Shown piece after piece: positions 54,992 through 63,693 of a stretch of DNA of 64,000 bases; the stretch's first letter is position 1; each line of letters opens with the position of its first letter. Made by a program: the position numbers and the translations under genes. The notes below the pieces were generated by a model. The model had not been told where the DNA came from. It did not search any database and worked only from the letters and a program-made list of their open reading frames with translations. Source of the DNA: an uncultured Flavobacteriales bacterium (GTDB lineage Bacteria; Bacteroidota; Bacteroidia; Flavobacteriales; UBA7312); the NCBI GenBank assembly GCA_913048435.1, contig CAJWWC010000003.1, forward strand, positions 1 to 64,000. The letters are read 5' to 3'.

Positions 54992-55630
54992 ATGAATATT
55001 AAAACTAACATATCAAACATTCTCAACGATTTAGATGAAAAGGTTCATTTAGTAGCCGTTTCCAAAACAAAACCTACAACCTACATTCTTGAAGCATACC
55101 AAGCGGGTCAACGTGTATTTGGAGAAAATAAAGTTCAAGAATTAGTCGAAAAGTCTGCTGTTCTACCTGAAAATATTCAATGGCATATGATAGGTCATCT
55201 TCAAACCAATAAAGTAAAATACATCGCACCATTTGTTTCGCTTATTCAAGCCGTAGATTCTAAAAAGCTATTAATTGAAATCGATAAGAGAGCTAAACAA
55301 AATGATAGAGTGATACACTGCTTATTACAAATTCATATTGCACAAGAATCCAGTAAGTTCGGACTGAGCGAAGATGAGGCTCTAGAATTATTAGAAATGA
55401 ACCTAGCCAACGTCAGCATTGATGGGATAATGGGAATGGCAACTTTTACAGATAACAAACAACAAATAAGAAGTGAATTTAAGTCCCTAAAAAACACTTT
55501 TGAAAAAGCTAAAAGTAAATTTCATAAGTTATCTATCTTATCAATGGGAATGAGTGGTGATTATAATATTGCCATCGAAGAAGGAAGTAATATGGTTAGA
55601 ATTGGCTCATCTATTTTTGGTAGCCGATAG
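54992..55630 (+). CDS. YggS/PROSC family PLP-binding protein
   Basis: 212 residues with the alanine-racemase N-terminal TIM-barrel fold. The PLP-binding lysine is K25 in LVAVSKTKP. Other motifs: RVFGENKVQELVEK, WHMIGHLQTNKVKYI and LSMGMSGDYNIAIEEGSNMVRIGSSIFGSR. The family maintains pyridoxal 5'-phosphate homeostasis and affects amino-acid metabolism in several bacteria. Association with PLP-dependent serC in the same transcript is notable. The gene ends on the base next to the stop of a convergent 62-residue gene. Confidence 0.95.
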   Translation: MNIKTNISNILNDLDEKVHLVAVSKTKPTTYILEAYQAGQRVFGENKVQELVEKSAVLPENIQWHMIGHLQTNKVKYIAPFVSLIQAVDSKKLLIEIDKRAKQNDRVIHCLLQIHIAQESSKFGLSEDEALELLEMNLANVSIDGIMGMATFTDNKQQIRSEFKSLKNTFEKAKSKFHKLSILSMGMSGDYNIAIEEGSNMVRIGSSIFGSR

Positions 55631-55819
55631 TTAGTTTTGTTTAGTAATTAATTTCCACATTTTACCAACTTCTTTATTTTCAGAACCCCTATAAACCTGA
55701 CCAGTTTCTTCATCAATCAATATCCATTTAGTTGGACATTTTGTAATTACTTTAAGCTCTACAGCTTTATCTAAATCCTCAACTTCTAATTTATTTATAA
55801 TTCTAGTTTTTTTTATCAT
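55631..55819 (-). CDS. Small conserved protein, 62 residues
   Basis: The sequence begins MIKKTRIINKLEVEDLDKAVEL and contains KCPTKWILIDEETGQVYRGSENKEVGKMW. I recall similar small proteins in other Flavobacteriales but know no function. It is rich in Lys and Glu and has one Cys, with no membrane segment. Evidence for being a real gene: it is located one base after the marR stop on the same strand, so it is coupled to marR, and it fills the space to the convergent YggS gene exactly. It could be a target or partner of MarR regulation; that is inference. Confidence 0.6.
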   Translation of the reverse strand: MIKKTRIINKLEVEDLDKAVELKVITKCPTKWILIDEETGQVYRGSENKEVGKMWKLITKQN

Positions 55820-55820
55820 A

Positions 55821-56288
55821 TCAATAGTATTGTGCTATTTCTCTTAATTGGTCTAAAATACGATTTGTTTGTTTAGCATCATCACCAGAAATTATAACTT
55901 TTATCTTAGAATTCATATCAGCCAATATCACATCTAACTCATTTAAAAAAGATAAACCTCTAGAAGTGATAACAATTTCAATTCTTCTACGATCTTTAGA
56001 AGACACACTTCTGTTCACTAAATCTTTTGAAATTAACTTATCTAGTAATCTAGATACATTGGAAGACTTATCTAACATTCGATGCTCTATATCCATTAAA
56101 GCAATAGATTTACCTTTCTGTCCTCTTAAAATACGTAATACGTTATACTGTTGAGTTGATAAATCATAAGGTTTAAACAAACGACTCGTTATCAAATTCA
56201 ACAAATTTGCGGAATATATAACATTTATCATCAGTTTTTCTTGCTCTGAATCAAACTTTGATTGGGAAATGGATTGTTCTAAACTCAT
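55821..56288 (-). CDS. MarR family transcriptional regulator
   Basis: 155 residues from ATG 56288; an upstream in-frame reading from 56327 crosses the operator and is rejected. The winged helix-turn-helix DNA-binding domain is clear: LSTQQYNVLRILRGQKGKSIALMDIEHRM, LDKSSNVSRLLDKLISKDLVNRSVSSKDRRRIEIVIT. N- and C-terminal helices form the dimer interface. MarR proteins usually repress genes for stress or aromatic compound responses and release DNA on binding a small molecule. The divergent neighbour is a pirin-type quercetinase-like gene, and the intergenic region holds tandem 15-bp operator-like repeats covering the marR -7 box, so autorepression is likely. Confidence 0.93.
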   Translation of the reverse strand: MSLEQSISQSKFDSEQEKLMINVIYSANLLNLITSRLFKPYDLSTQQYNVLRILRGQKGKSIALMDIEHRMLDKSSNVSRLLDKLISKDLVNRSVSSKDRRRIEIVITSRGLSFLNELDVILADMNSKIKVIISGDDAKQTNRILDQLREIAQYY

Positions 56289-56293
56289 TAATA

Positions 56294-56301
56294 CAAATAT
56301 A
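56294..56301 (-). promoter_or_regulatory. -7 element of marR promoter
   Basis: TATATTTG on the minus strand matches TAnnTTTG and ends five bases before the marR ATG. It overlaps the first operator-like repeat. Confidence 0.5.
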
Positions 56302-56327
56302 TGTATAAACATTATATGTATATACAT
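56298..56327. promoter_or_regulatory. Tandem 15-bp operator-like repeats between marR and pirin genes
   Basis: Two adjacent copies of TATATGTATAwACAT (56298-56312 and 56313-56327; w is A or T). Each contains an inverted repeat, ATGTATAAACAT and the perfect palindrome ATGTATATACAT. They lie between the divergent ATGs and overlap the marR -7 box, the expected place for MarR dimer binding sites. The regulator-site link is inferred. Confidence 0.6.
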
Positions 56328-56348
56328 TTAATTTTGTATATTTAGACT

Positions 56349-57068
56349 ATGATTAAACATTACAACATTAGCAATCAAGCATATGGTGAGTTTAATGGTG
56401 GTCACATAATAGAAAATAAACCACTTGGCTTTCCTCAAGATGGTGGTAAACTGAAGCCCTATTCAAATATATTCTATTGGGCACACGCTAGTGCAAAAAA
56501 AGACAGTGTCATAGGTTTGCATCCACATAGAGGATTTGAAATTATGTCAATAATATTAGAGGGAAATATACAACATTATGATACTCTACTTAAAAAATGG
56601 ATACTATTAGAAAAAGGCGATGTTCAATTAATTCAGTCAGGTTCAGGAATTTCACATGCTGAGGCTATGCAAAATGAATCAGAAATATTTCAGATATGGT
56701 TTAATCCCGATTTAAGAAAAACATTAAATCATCCGGCTAAATACCTAGATGTCAAAGCCAAAGACTTACCGCAAACAAATAATATTACCACTATAGTTGG
56801 TAAAGACTCTCCTATCCAATTAGAAAGTGAAAAGATTGAAATCACCCAAATAGCATTACAAGTCGGTAAGTTTCAAATGGATATCGAAAAAGAATTTTAC
56901 TACTCCTATTATCTTATAGAAGGTGAATTAATGATATATCAAGTCCGTGTTTCTAAAGATGATTTTTTTATCGTTGAAGATGAAGAGTCATTGAACTATG
57001 AAGTTTTAGTTAATGGGAGAATGCTACTTATAAAGTCGCCGGTAAACCTTTCCTACCCTGTTTATTAA
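56349..57068 (+). CDS. Pirin family protein
   Basis: 239 residues, a bicupin. The metal-binding motif is LHPHRGFEIMSIILEGNIQHYD, with His residues and Glu for one metal, followed by SGSGISHAEAMQN. The C-terminal cupin retains the fold without clear metal ligands. Some bacterial pirins have quercetin 2,3-dioxygenase activity; others are regulatory. It is divergent from marR with tandem operator-like repeats between them, so it is probably the regulated target. A TATATTTA near-consensus -7 box lies upstream, ending five bases before the ATG. A hairpin follows its stop. Confidence 0.92.
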   Translation: MIKHYNISNQAYGEFNGGHIIENKPLGFPQDGGKLKPYSNIFYWAHASAKKDSVIGLHPHRGFEIMSIILEGNIQHYDTLLKKWILLEKGDVQLIQSGSGISHAEAMQNESEIFQIWFNPDLRKTLNHPAKYLDVKAKDLPQTNNITTIVGKDSPIQLESEKIEITQIALQVGKFQMDIEKEFYYSYYLIEGELMIYQVRVSKDDFFIVEDEESLNYEVLVNGRMLLIKSPVNLSYPVY

Positions 57069-57093
57069 AAAAGGACCCGTTCTGGGGCCTTTG
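57064..57093. terminator. Bidirectional terminator between pirin and purC
   Basis: Stem AAAGGACCC (57070-57078) and GGGGCCTTT (57084-57092) with a five-base loop and one A/G mismatch. A run of A's on the left gives a T tract on the minus strand for purC. It lies at the end of both convergent genes. Confidence 0.75.
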
Positions 57094-57095
57094 AA

Positions 57096-58046
57096 TTATT
57101 TACTTAAATAGTTGAAAATGTTTTGTTCTACCCTGTTCAGAACGTCTGAGACGTCTTCTTTTACAAATTTATCTCCAGTAATATGCTCAAAAAGCTCTAT
57201 ATATCTTTCAGAAACTGATTCACAAAACTCTTTACTCATCTCAGGGATACTTTGACCATCTTTGCCTTGAAAACCATTTTCAATGAGCCATTGTCTAACA
57301 AACTCTTTAGACAATTGCTTTTGTGAATTTCCTGCTTTTAAATTTTCTTCATATCCTTCAATATAAAAATAACGTGACGAATCTGGAGTGTGAATTTCAT
57401 CAATAAGAGTAATCTCACTGTTAGCATCTTTACCGAACTCATATTTAGTATCGACAAGAATAAGTCCTTTGTCTTCTGCTAATTCAGTTCCTCTTTGAAA
57501 AAGTTCTCTGGTATATTTCTCTAATAAAACGTAATCTTCCTCAGAAACTAAACCTTGAGAAAGTATTTCTTCTCGAGAAATATCTTCATCGTGACCTACT
57601 TTTGCTTTGGTGGTAGGTGTAATTAGCGGTTGTTCAAACTTTTGATTCTCAACCATACCATCAGGCATAGGTATACCACATAGCATACGCTTACCATCTC
57701 TATACTCTCTCCATGCATGCCCTGTAAGGTATCCTCTTATTACCATTTCAACCATAAAAGGCTCACATCTTTTACCAATTGTTACCGATGGATCTGGAGT
57801 AGATTCTTTCCAGTTTTGGACAATATCTGATGTAGCGTCTAAAAACTTAGATGCTATTTGATTTAGTACTTGACCTTTGTATGGGATTCCCTCAGGAAGA
57901 ACATGGTCAAATGCCGATATTCTGTCCGATGCAATCATCACCAATTGCTCATTTCCAATACTATATACATCTCTTACTTTTCCTTTGTAGAGGTTTTTTT
58001 GGTTAGGAAAATTAAAATCCGTTTTAATAATTACGTTCTTGCTCAT
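57096..58046 (-). CDS. purC: Phosphoribosylaminoimidazole-succinocarboxamide synthase
   Basis: 316 residues. It joins CAIR to aspartate with ATP in purine synthesis. Motifs include [14 protein letters not shown] near the N-terminus, [31 protein letters not shown], the [13 protein letters not shown] segment and [29 protein letters not shown]. The longer variant (~310 residues) is common in Bacteroidota. The ATG overlaps the phoH end by 23 bases, so the two are translationally linked. Confidence 0.96.
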   Translation of the reverse strand: MSKNVIIKTDFNFPNQKNLYKGKVRDVYSIGNEQLVMIASDRISAFDHVLPEGIPYKGQVLNQIASKFLDATSDIVQNWKESTPDPSVTIGKRCEPFMVEMVIRGYLTGHAWREYRDGKRMLCGIPMPDGMVENQKFEQPLITPTTKAKVGHDEDISREEILSQGLVSEEDYVLLEKYTRELFQRGTELAEDKGLILVDTKYEFGKDANSEITLIDEIHTPDSSRYFYIEGYEENLKAGNSQKQLSKEFVRQWLIENGFQGKDGQSIPEMSKEFCESVSERYIELFEHITGDKFVKEDVSDVLNRVEQNIFNYLSK

Positions 58047-58983
58047 TTTTGTCTTGTTTTAATTTGTATGCTTTAATAATTTTTTTCACCAATTCATGGC
58101 GAATAACATCTTTGTCATCTAGCTTGATAACACTGATACCTTTCACGTCTTTTATCACCTTCAATGCCTCTAATAAACCTGAAGGTTGTTTAGATGGTAA
58201 ATCTACCTGAGTTTCATCGCCAGTGATAATAAACTTTGCCGATTTACCCATTCTTGTAAGAAACATTTTCATTTGTTGGTGGGTAGAATTTTGAGCTTCG
58301 TCTAATATAACGAAAGCATTATCTAAAGTTCTACCTCTCATAAAAGCTAATGGTGCTATTTCTATAATTCTATGTTCTATATATTCATTTAACTTCTCTG
58401 CTGGAATCATATCCCTTAATGCATCATATAGTGGTTGTAAGTATGGATCTAACTTTTCTTTTAAATCACCTGGTAAAAAACCTAAGTTCTCTCCTGCTTC
58501 TACAGCAGGTCTTGATAAAATTATTCGTCTAATCTCTTTATTTTTTAAGGCTCTAACAGCAATTGCAACAGCTGTATATGTTTTTCCTGTTCCTGCTGGT
58601 CCGACAGCAAAAAGCATATCGTTTTCTTGAGATTCTTTAATCATCTTACGTTGGTTAACAGTTCTTGCCTTAATTATTTTACCATAGGGCCCGTGAACCA
58701 AAGTATCGTTATCTCCTTCCAAAACAGCAATATCCTCAATTATAATACGTTCTATATTGCTATGCGTAAGACGTTGATACTTATTAAAATGCTCAAGCAT
58801 TAAAGTAAATTTTTGTTCAAATGCTTCAATGGATTCATCATCTCCTATTAGTTTTAGAGTATTTCCTCGTGCAACACATTTAATCTTAGGAAAAAAATCT
58901 AAAATAAAAGATAAAGTTTTATTATTAGTTCCATAAATATCTACAGGATTTTGACCTCCTAAATCTATAATTTTTTCACCCAT
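58024..58983 (-). CDS. phoH: PhoH-like ATPase
   Basis: 319 residues. A KH-like N-terminal domain precedes the ATPase domain with Walker [11 protein letters not shown] (G128-T135) and Walker [26 protein letters not shown], typical of the PhoH/YbeZ group. Also present are [30 protein letters not shown] and [11 protein letters not shown]. In E. coli YbeZ works with the endoribonuclease YbeY in rRNA maturation; a ybeY gene is not seen here. It precedes purC with a 23-base overlap. The name phoH is the customary family label, not evidence of phosphate regulation. Confidence 0.93.
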   Translation of the reverse strand: MGEKIIDLGGQNPVDIYGTNNKTLSFILDFFPKIKCVARGNTLKLIGDDESIEAFEQKFTLMLEHFNKYQRLTHSNIERIIIEDIAVLEGDNDTLVHGPYGKIIKARTVNQRKMIKESQENDMLFAVGPAGTGKTYTAVAIAVRALKNKEIRRIILSRPAVEAGENLGFLPGDLKEKLDPYLQPLYDALRDMIPAEKLNEYIEHRIIEIAPLAFMRGRTLDNAFVILDEAQNSTHQQMKMFLTRMGKSAKFIITGDETQVDLPSKQPSGLLEALKVIKDVKGISVIKLDDKDVIRHELVKKIIKAYKLKQDKNEQERNY

Positions 58984-59027
58984 TTATTATGCTCAACTAT
59001 TAATTTACTAATCAGTAAAATTATACT

Positions 59028-59035
59028 TACTTTTG
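59028..59035 (+). promoter_or_regulatory. Possible -7 element upstream of SAM hydrolase gene
   Basis: TACTTTTG matches TAnnTTTG, 55 bases before the ATG at 59091. It lies between the divergent phoH and SAM hydrolase genes; no -33 box is evident. Confidence 0.4.
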
Positions 59036-59090
59036 ATGAGACAAATTAACAACTTTTTAAGACATTTAATTGGATTAATTGTTCAATATT

Positions 59091-59876
59091 ATGCCAATAA
59101 TTACACTTACCACAGACTTAGGTACAGTTGACCATTACGTGAGCGCAGTTAAAGCAACTATTATAAGGCAGTTAGACAATGCTAATATTGTAGATATTAG
59201 CCACGATATCCCATCTTTTAATATCGTACATGCTGCATTTGTTCTAAAAAATGTTTACCAAGAATTTCCTCCTGGAAGTATACATATTATCGGTGTAAAT
59301 GCTGAAACTAATGAGGATAACAGTCACCTTGCTGTTTATGCTAACGGACATTATTTTATTGGAACTGATAATGGTATTTTCTCTTTGCTTTTAGATTTAA
59401 AACCTGATAAAATGGTTGAAATTACTACTTCGATAGACTCTGATAATGAAAACTTTCCTGTGAAGGATGTTTTTGCCAAAGCAGCTTGTCATATTGCTAG
59501 AGGTGGCACGTTAGAAATTATAGGAAATGAAATCAAACAATTTTCTAAAGAATTTGCTAAACTAGAGGCTTTACATGATAAGAATTCTATTAGAGGCTCT
59601 ATCATTCATATCGATCATTATGGCAATGCCATAACTAACATTAGCCAACGCCTTTTAAAAGATGTTGCTAAAGGTAGAGCCTACACCATAAATTTGGGCA
59701 GTAAAGAACACTACTCTTTGAACACCATAAAAAGAAAATACAATGATGTACAAGCTGGAGACGCTGTTGCACTTTTTATTTCAACAGATTTACTTACCAT
59801 TTCCATTAACAATGGTTCTGCATCTTCTTTAATGGGGCTACATATTAACGATACCGTTAGAATTGAATTTAAATGA
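59091..59876 (+). CDS. SAM hydroxide adenosyltransferase (DUF62 family)
   Basis: 261 residues from ATG 59091 (MPIITLTTDLG); a TTG reading four codons upstream is rejected. The family hallmark is TLTTDLGTVDHYVSAVKATI, with IVDISHDIPSFN and the later GNAITNIS motif. Members hydrolyse S-adenosylmethionine to adenosine and methionine; related chlorinases and fluorinases use halide ions instead, but the hydroxide-type sequence features point to hydrolysis. The last base of its stop region overlaps the next small gene by four bases (ATGA), so the pair is coupled. Confidence 0.92.
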   Translation: MPIITLTTDLGTVDHYVSAVKATIIRQLDNANIVDISHDIPSFNIVHAAFVLKNVYQEFPPGSIHIIGVNAETNEDNSHLAVYANGHYFIGTDNGIFSLLLDLKPDKMVEITTSIDSDNENFPVKDVFAKAACHIARGGTLEIIGNEIKQFSKEFAKLEALHDKNSIRGSIIHIDHYGNAITNISQRLLKDVAKGRAYTINLGSKEHYSLNTIKRKYNDVQAGDAVALFISTDLLTISINNGSASSLMGLHINDTVRIEFK

Positions 59877-60157
59877 TAAAGCGCATAGTAAAAATGGAGT
59901 TTGAGCAAGAGAATGTAAGTGCTTTTGTAAATATTTTCAAGACAAATAAAAATAAAATCACAAATTTTGATGGCTGTCATTCTGTTGAATTATTAAGAGA
60001 TATTAATTTCCAAAATATCTTTTTTACCTATAGTATATGGGATTCAGAAAGCTCTCTTAACAAATATAGAGAGTCCAACACATTTAAAGACATTTGGTAT
60101 AAAACAAAACCTCTATTTTCCAATAAAGCTGAGGCTTGGAGCGTTGAAGATATTTAA
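59873..60157 (+). CDS. ABM/YgiN-type quinol monooxygenase-like protein
   Basis: 94 residues with the dimeric alpha-beta barrel fold: MIKRIVKMEFEQENVSAFVNIFKTNKNKI (strand then helix), GCHSVELLRDINFQNIFFTYSIWDSESSLNKYRESN and FKDIWYKTKPLFSNKAEAWSVEDI. The antibiotic biosynthesis monooxygenase family includes quinol monooxygenases, heme-degrading and purely structural members, so the function is not fixed. It overlaps the SAM hydrolase stop by four bases. The gldF promoter -7 box begins exactly at its stop region. Confidence 0.85.
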   Translation: MIKRIVKMEFEQENVSAFVNIFKTNKNKITNFDGCHSVELLRDINFQNIFFTYSIWDSESSLNKYRESNTFKDIWYKTKPLFSNKAEAWSVEDI

Positions 60158-60165
60158 TATTTTTG
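60136..60165 (+). promoter_or_regulatory. Promoter of gldF
   Basis: TTG (60136-60138), 19-bp spacer, TATTTTTG (60158-60165): a complete match. It ends eight bases before the gldF ATG, so the leader is very short, and lies mostly inside the preceding gene. Confidence 0.65.
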
Positions 60166-60173
60166 CGAGTCAT

Positions 60174-60902
60174 ATGTATGCACTATTTAAAAAAGAGATA
60201 AACACATTCTTTAGCCATAACTCAGGCGTTATTATTATTTTGAGTTATCTGCTCACAAACGCTGCTTTTCTGTGGGTTTTCTCTAGCGACTTTAACATTC
60301 TCGACTCTGGTTTTACTCAGATGAATGGCTTGTTTTCTCTTTCTCCTTTTTTGTTTTTAGTCTTTATACCGGCTTTAACCATGCGATTGTTTGTAGATGA
60401 ATATAAAGAAGAAACAATAGAAGTTCTTCAAACCTCACCTATATCAAATATCAAACTTGTTTTGTCAAAGTATTTTTCAGGACTAACACTTGTTTGCTTA
60501 GCTATAATACCTACTGTAGTTTATTATTTTAGCTTATATAGTCTTTCCGAAACAGAAGGTAACATCGATACTGCTGCGATTATCGGCTCATACATTGGAC
60601 TACTACTATTATCAAGTGTATTTGTTGCTATAGGAGTTTATGCATCTTCTACTACTAAAAACCAAATCACGTCATTGATTACAGCTATTTTTATCAGTGC
60701 ATTCTTCTATTTAGGTTGGGATTTAATTGGTAATGAAATAGCTAACGGAAAAATCCAAATTGCTATTTCTTTTCTTGGAATGGAATCACATTACAACAGC
60801 TTAAGTAGAGGTGTTATTGATAGTAGAAATATTATTTATTTTATGAGTTTAAATATCATTTTTATACAACTTACTAGCCACTCAATAAGTAGAAAAAAAT
60901 GA
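60174..60902 (+). CDS. gldF: Gliding motility ABC transporter permease GldF
   Basis: 242 residues from ATG 60174 (MYALFKKEINTFFSHNSG). A TTG reading from 60144 overlaps the promoter and is rejected. Six membrane helices; the cytoplasmic segment VDEYKEETIEVLQTSPISNIKLVLSKY is typical of ABC-2 type permeases. GldF is the permease that works with GldG and the ATPase GldA in Bacteroidota gliding motility, although in some species this transporter is dispensable for gliding. gldA is not in the window. gldG overlaps its stop by four bases. Confidence 0.9.
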   Translation: MYALFKKEINTFFSHNSGVIIILSYLLTNAAFLWVFSSDFNILDSGFTQMNGLFSLSPFLFLVFIPALTMRLFVDEYKEETIEVLQTSPISNIKLVLSKYFSGLTLVCLAIIPTVVYYFSLYSLSETEGNIDTAAIIGSYIGLLLLSSVFVAIGVYASSTTKNQITSLITAIFISAFFYLGWDLIGNEIANGKIQIAISFLGMESHYNSLSRGVIDSRNIIYFMSLNIIFIQLTSHSISRKK

Positions 60903-62626
60903 TAGTGATTAAACGAAATAAATCTCTTTTCATAAACTTAATTGTACTGATAGCAATTAATGTTTTAGCTAGTAAGTTATACTTTAGACTAGACCTGACT
61001 GAAGAAAAAAAATATTCATTAAACGATGCCACTAAAGAAACCCTAAGCTCAATTGATGATATTGTTTTTGTAAAGGTATATTTGAATGGTGACCTTCCAG
61101 CTGGATTTGTTAGGCTTAGAAACTCTTGTCAAGAGACGTTAGACGAATTCAGATACCACAATAAACTAGTAGAATATCAGTTTATTAACCCGAATGAAGC
61201 CGATAGCCCAGAAAATAGAAAGAAAATTTATAAAGAATTATCAGAAAATGGTCTTGAACCAACTAATCTTCAAGTTCAAGCAAATAACAGCAATAGTGAG
61301 CAGATTATATTTCCAGGAGCTATTATCTATTACAAAGGCAGGAGTCAATCTTTGAACCTCTTACAAAATCAAATTGGCACCAATCCTGAAAATGTGCTTA
61401 ATAATTCTGTAGAAAGTATAGAGTATGAACTAACCAATGCTATCCACAAACTCATTTCTAACTATAAGCCTAAGATTGCATTTTTAGATGGGCATAATGA
61501 ATTAGACGAATTAGAAACTGCCGACATTAATCATTCTCTAGGTCTTATAAAAGGCTCATTGTCAGAATACTTTACTATCGATAGAATTAACATTAAAGAG
61601 TATGAACTAGACGAGAACAACTCACCAAGCCTTAGTAATCAAATAAAACGACTGCTAAATTACAAGGCTCTAATCATTGCTAAACCCACTAAAGCCTTTA
61701 CTAAAGTTGATAAATTTTTGATTGATCAATACATTATGAATGGTGGTAAAACCATGTGGTTCTTGGACGGCGTAGCTATGGATATGGATAGTTTAAAAGG
61801 TAATGCGCCTTTTTCAATGGCGGTTCCTTTAGATTTAAATCTGACAGACTTACTTTTCAAATATGGTGTTAGAGTAAATTACGATTTGGTGATGGATTTT
61901 CAATCCGATCAAATACCTATAATTGTTGGATATCAAGGAAATATACCACAACAGCAACTAGTTCCCTGGTTCTATCATCCTGTAATTATTCCTAAAAACA
62001 AACAATCTATTGTCAAAAACTTGGATGGAATTAAAAGTGCTTTTGTGAGCACACTAGATACAGTTAAGGCTATCAACATCAAAAAAACGCCCTTATTATT
62101 CTCCTCGCCTTATTCAAAAATTGTTAGAGCTCCACACCGAGTTAGTCTGCAAATCCTTGAGCAAGAACCAAATATAAAACAGTTTAATGCTGGTGAAAAA
62201 CCAATTGCCTATTTGTTAGAAGGAGAATTTCAATCAGTATTTCAAAACCGTATTGCACCTAATAACGAAAGCTTAAAACCGAAGCTGGCAAGCCCCTCAA
62301 ATAAAATGATAGTATTTGGCGATGGAGATATTATAAAAAATCATGTTTCCTCATCTGACAATGCATTTCCACTTGGTTATAATCAATTTAGTAAATCCCA
62401 ATATAATGGCAACAAACAATTAATTGTTAATGCTTTGAATTATTTAATGGATAATGAAAATCTAATAAATATTAGAGCAAAAGAAGTTAAACTAAGATTA
62501 TTAAATAAATCAGAAATCAAAAATAATCGTTTAAAATGGCAATTGATTAATACTTTGTTACCTATTGTTATTATCATACAAATAATACTAGTTTTTGGTT
62601 TTGTGAGAAAAAGAAAATTTAGATGA
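60899..62626 (+). CDS. gldG: Gliding-associated ABC transporter substrate-binding protein GldG
   Basis: 575 residues. An N-terminal membrane helix (LFINLIVLIAINVLASKLYFRLDLTEEKKYSLNDATKETL region) is followed by a long periplasmic domain of the ABC-type uncharacterised transport family (PF09822-like), ending with a C-terminal membrane helix (INTLLPIVIIIQIILVFGFVRKRK). The start of the periplasmic domain matches GldG: DLTEEKKYSLND. It partners GldF (four-base overlap) and is followed by a DUF4340-like gene with the same overlap. The transported substrate is unknown. Confidence 0.92.
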   Translation: MIVIKRNKSLFINLIVLIAINVLASKLYFRLDLTEEKKYSLNDATKETLSSIDDIVFVKVYLNGDLPAGFVRLRNSCQETLDEFRYHNKLVEYQFINPNEADSPENRKKIYKELSENGLEPTNLQVQANNSNSEQIIFPGAIIYYKGRSQSLNLLQNQIGTNPENVLNNSVESIEYELTNAIHKLISNYKPKIAFLDGHNELDELETADINHSLGLIKGSLSEYFTIDRINIKEYELDENNSPSLSNQIKRLLNYKALIIAKPTKAFTKVDKFLIDQYIMNGGKTMWFLDGVAMDMDSLKGNAPFSMAVPLDLNLTDLLFKYGVRVNYDLVMDFQSDQIPIIVGYQGNIPQQQLVPWFYHPVIIPKNKQSIVKNLDGIKSAFVSTLDTVKAINIKKTPLLFSSPYSKIVRAPHRVSLQILEQEPNIKQFNAGEKPIAYLLEGEFQSVFQNRIAPNNESLKPKLASPSNKMIVFGDGDIIKNHVSSSDNAFPLGYNQFSKSQYNGNKQLIVNALNYLMDNENLINIRAKEVKLRLLNKSEIKNNRLKWQLINTLLPIVIIIQIILVFGFVRKRKFR

Positions 62627-63621
62627 AAAAAATAATTTTATTAGCAATATTGATTATCGCATCACTAACTCTATTTTTCCTTAATAAGAATGATACGACT
62701 CTTAGCGAAGAATTAAGTGATTTTGCTGTTGAAGATACCGCTAGTATTCAAAAGGTATTTTTTGCTGACAAAAACGGTAATTCAGTAACTGTGAGTAGAG
62801 ATAGTGGAACATGGCTAGTTGACAATAAATTTAAAGTTCGCCCAGAAGCGATAGAATACTTACTTAGAACTATAAAAGATATTGAAATAAAACACCCAGT
62901 CAGTAATAGCTTACATGATAAGGTTATTAAAAACCTTGCCAGTTCAGCCGTTAAAGTTGAAATATTTACTGATAATTTAGACATGGCACACAAAATCTAT
63001 TATGTAGGTGGAGAAGCTAAAGATTTAATAGGTAGCTTTATGCTTCTAAATAATTCAAGTCGTGCTTTTGTAGTTTATATTCCTGGTTTTAATGGTTTTT
63101 TAGCTCCCAGATATACTATAGATGGTACAACTGTCTCGAGTGATCTATGGAGAGATAGAACTATTTTTTCTTACAATAGCAATGAAATAAAGACAGTGAG
63201 TGTAATCAATCATGAAGATTCCACCAAGTCCTTTGAAATGCACCGTCAAAATAAGTTTTACAGTTACACTAAAAATAATATAACTAAAGTAATACCGGAT
63301 GTTCAAGGTCAAGAATATTTCAATCTGTTCAACTCCGTTAAATGCGAAGGCTTTATGAATAACTTTTCAAAAAAAGACTCTATTTTCAACAGTACACCAT
63401 TTTATACTATAAGTTTAAGCAATACAAATGGAAAGATAAATTCTATTACAGCTTATCACAAAGAACCAAAGAGAGAGGACTATATGCAAAAAAATGGTCA
63501 AAAACTGGATTATGATGTAGATAGAATGTATGCTAAATTCAACTCTGACTTAGTACTAATTCAATTTTATGTATTCGATAAAATACTTTTAAGAACACCT
63601 CAATTTTCTGTTGAAAAATAG
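62623..63621 (+). CDS. DUF4340-like membrane-anchored protein
   Basis: 332 residues. A single N-terminal membrane helix (IILLAILIIASLTLFFL) is followed by a periplasmic domain with repeated beta-rich segments: VFFADKNGNSVTVSRDSGTWLVDNKFKVRPEAIEYLLRTIKDIE is the typical DUF4340 start. The family commonly follows gldG-like ABC genes in Bacteroidota, and here the start overlaps gldG by four bases. A role as an auxiliary subunit of the GldFG transporter is inferred from position; no function is established. It ends 66-72 bp before dnaN. Confidence 0.82.
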   Translation: MKKIILLAILIIASLTLFFLNKNDTTLSEELSDFAVEDTASIQKVFFADKNGNSVTVSRDSGTWLVDNKFKVRPEAIEYLLRTIKDIEIKHPVSNSLHDKVIKNLASSAVKVEIFTDNLDMAHKIYYVGGEAKDLIGSFMLLNNSSRAFVVYIPGFNGFLAPRYTIDGTTVSSDLWRDRTIFSYNSNEIKTVSVINHEDSTKSFEMHRQNKFYSYTKNNITKVIPDVQGQEYFNLFNSVKCEGFMNNFSKKDSIFNSTPFYTISLSNTNGKINSITAYHKEPKREDYMQKNGQKLDYDVDRMYAKFNSDLVLIQFYVFDKILLRTPQFSVEK

Positions 63622-63657
63622 TTGAAAAATATGTCACACAAACAAATGTAATTCTTA

Positions 63658-63665
63658 TATATTTG
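63658..63665 (+). promoter_or_regulatory. -7 element of dnaN promoter
   Basis: TATATTTG matches TAnnTTTG, 28 bases before the dnaN ATG at 63694. No TTG is found at 19 bp upstream. Confidence 0.5.
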
Positions 63666-63693
63666 TTTGATAACAGATACAGAAAAAATGAAC

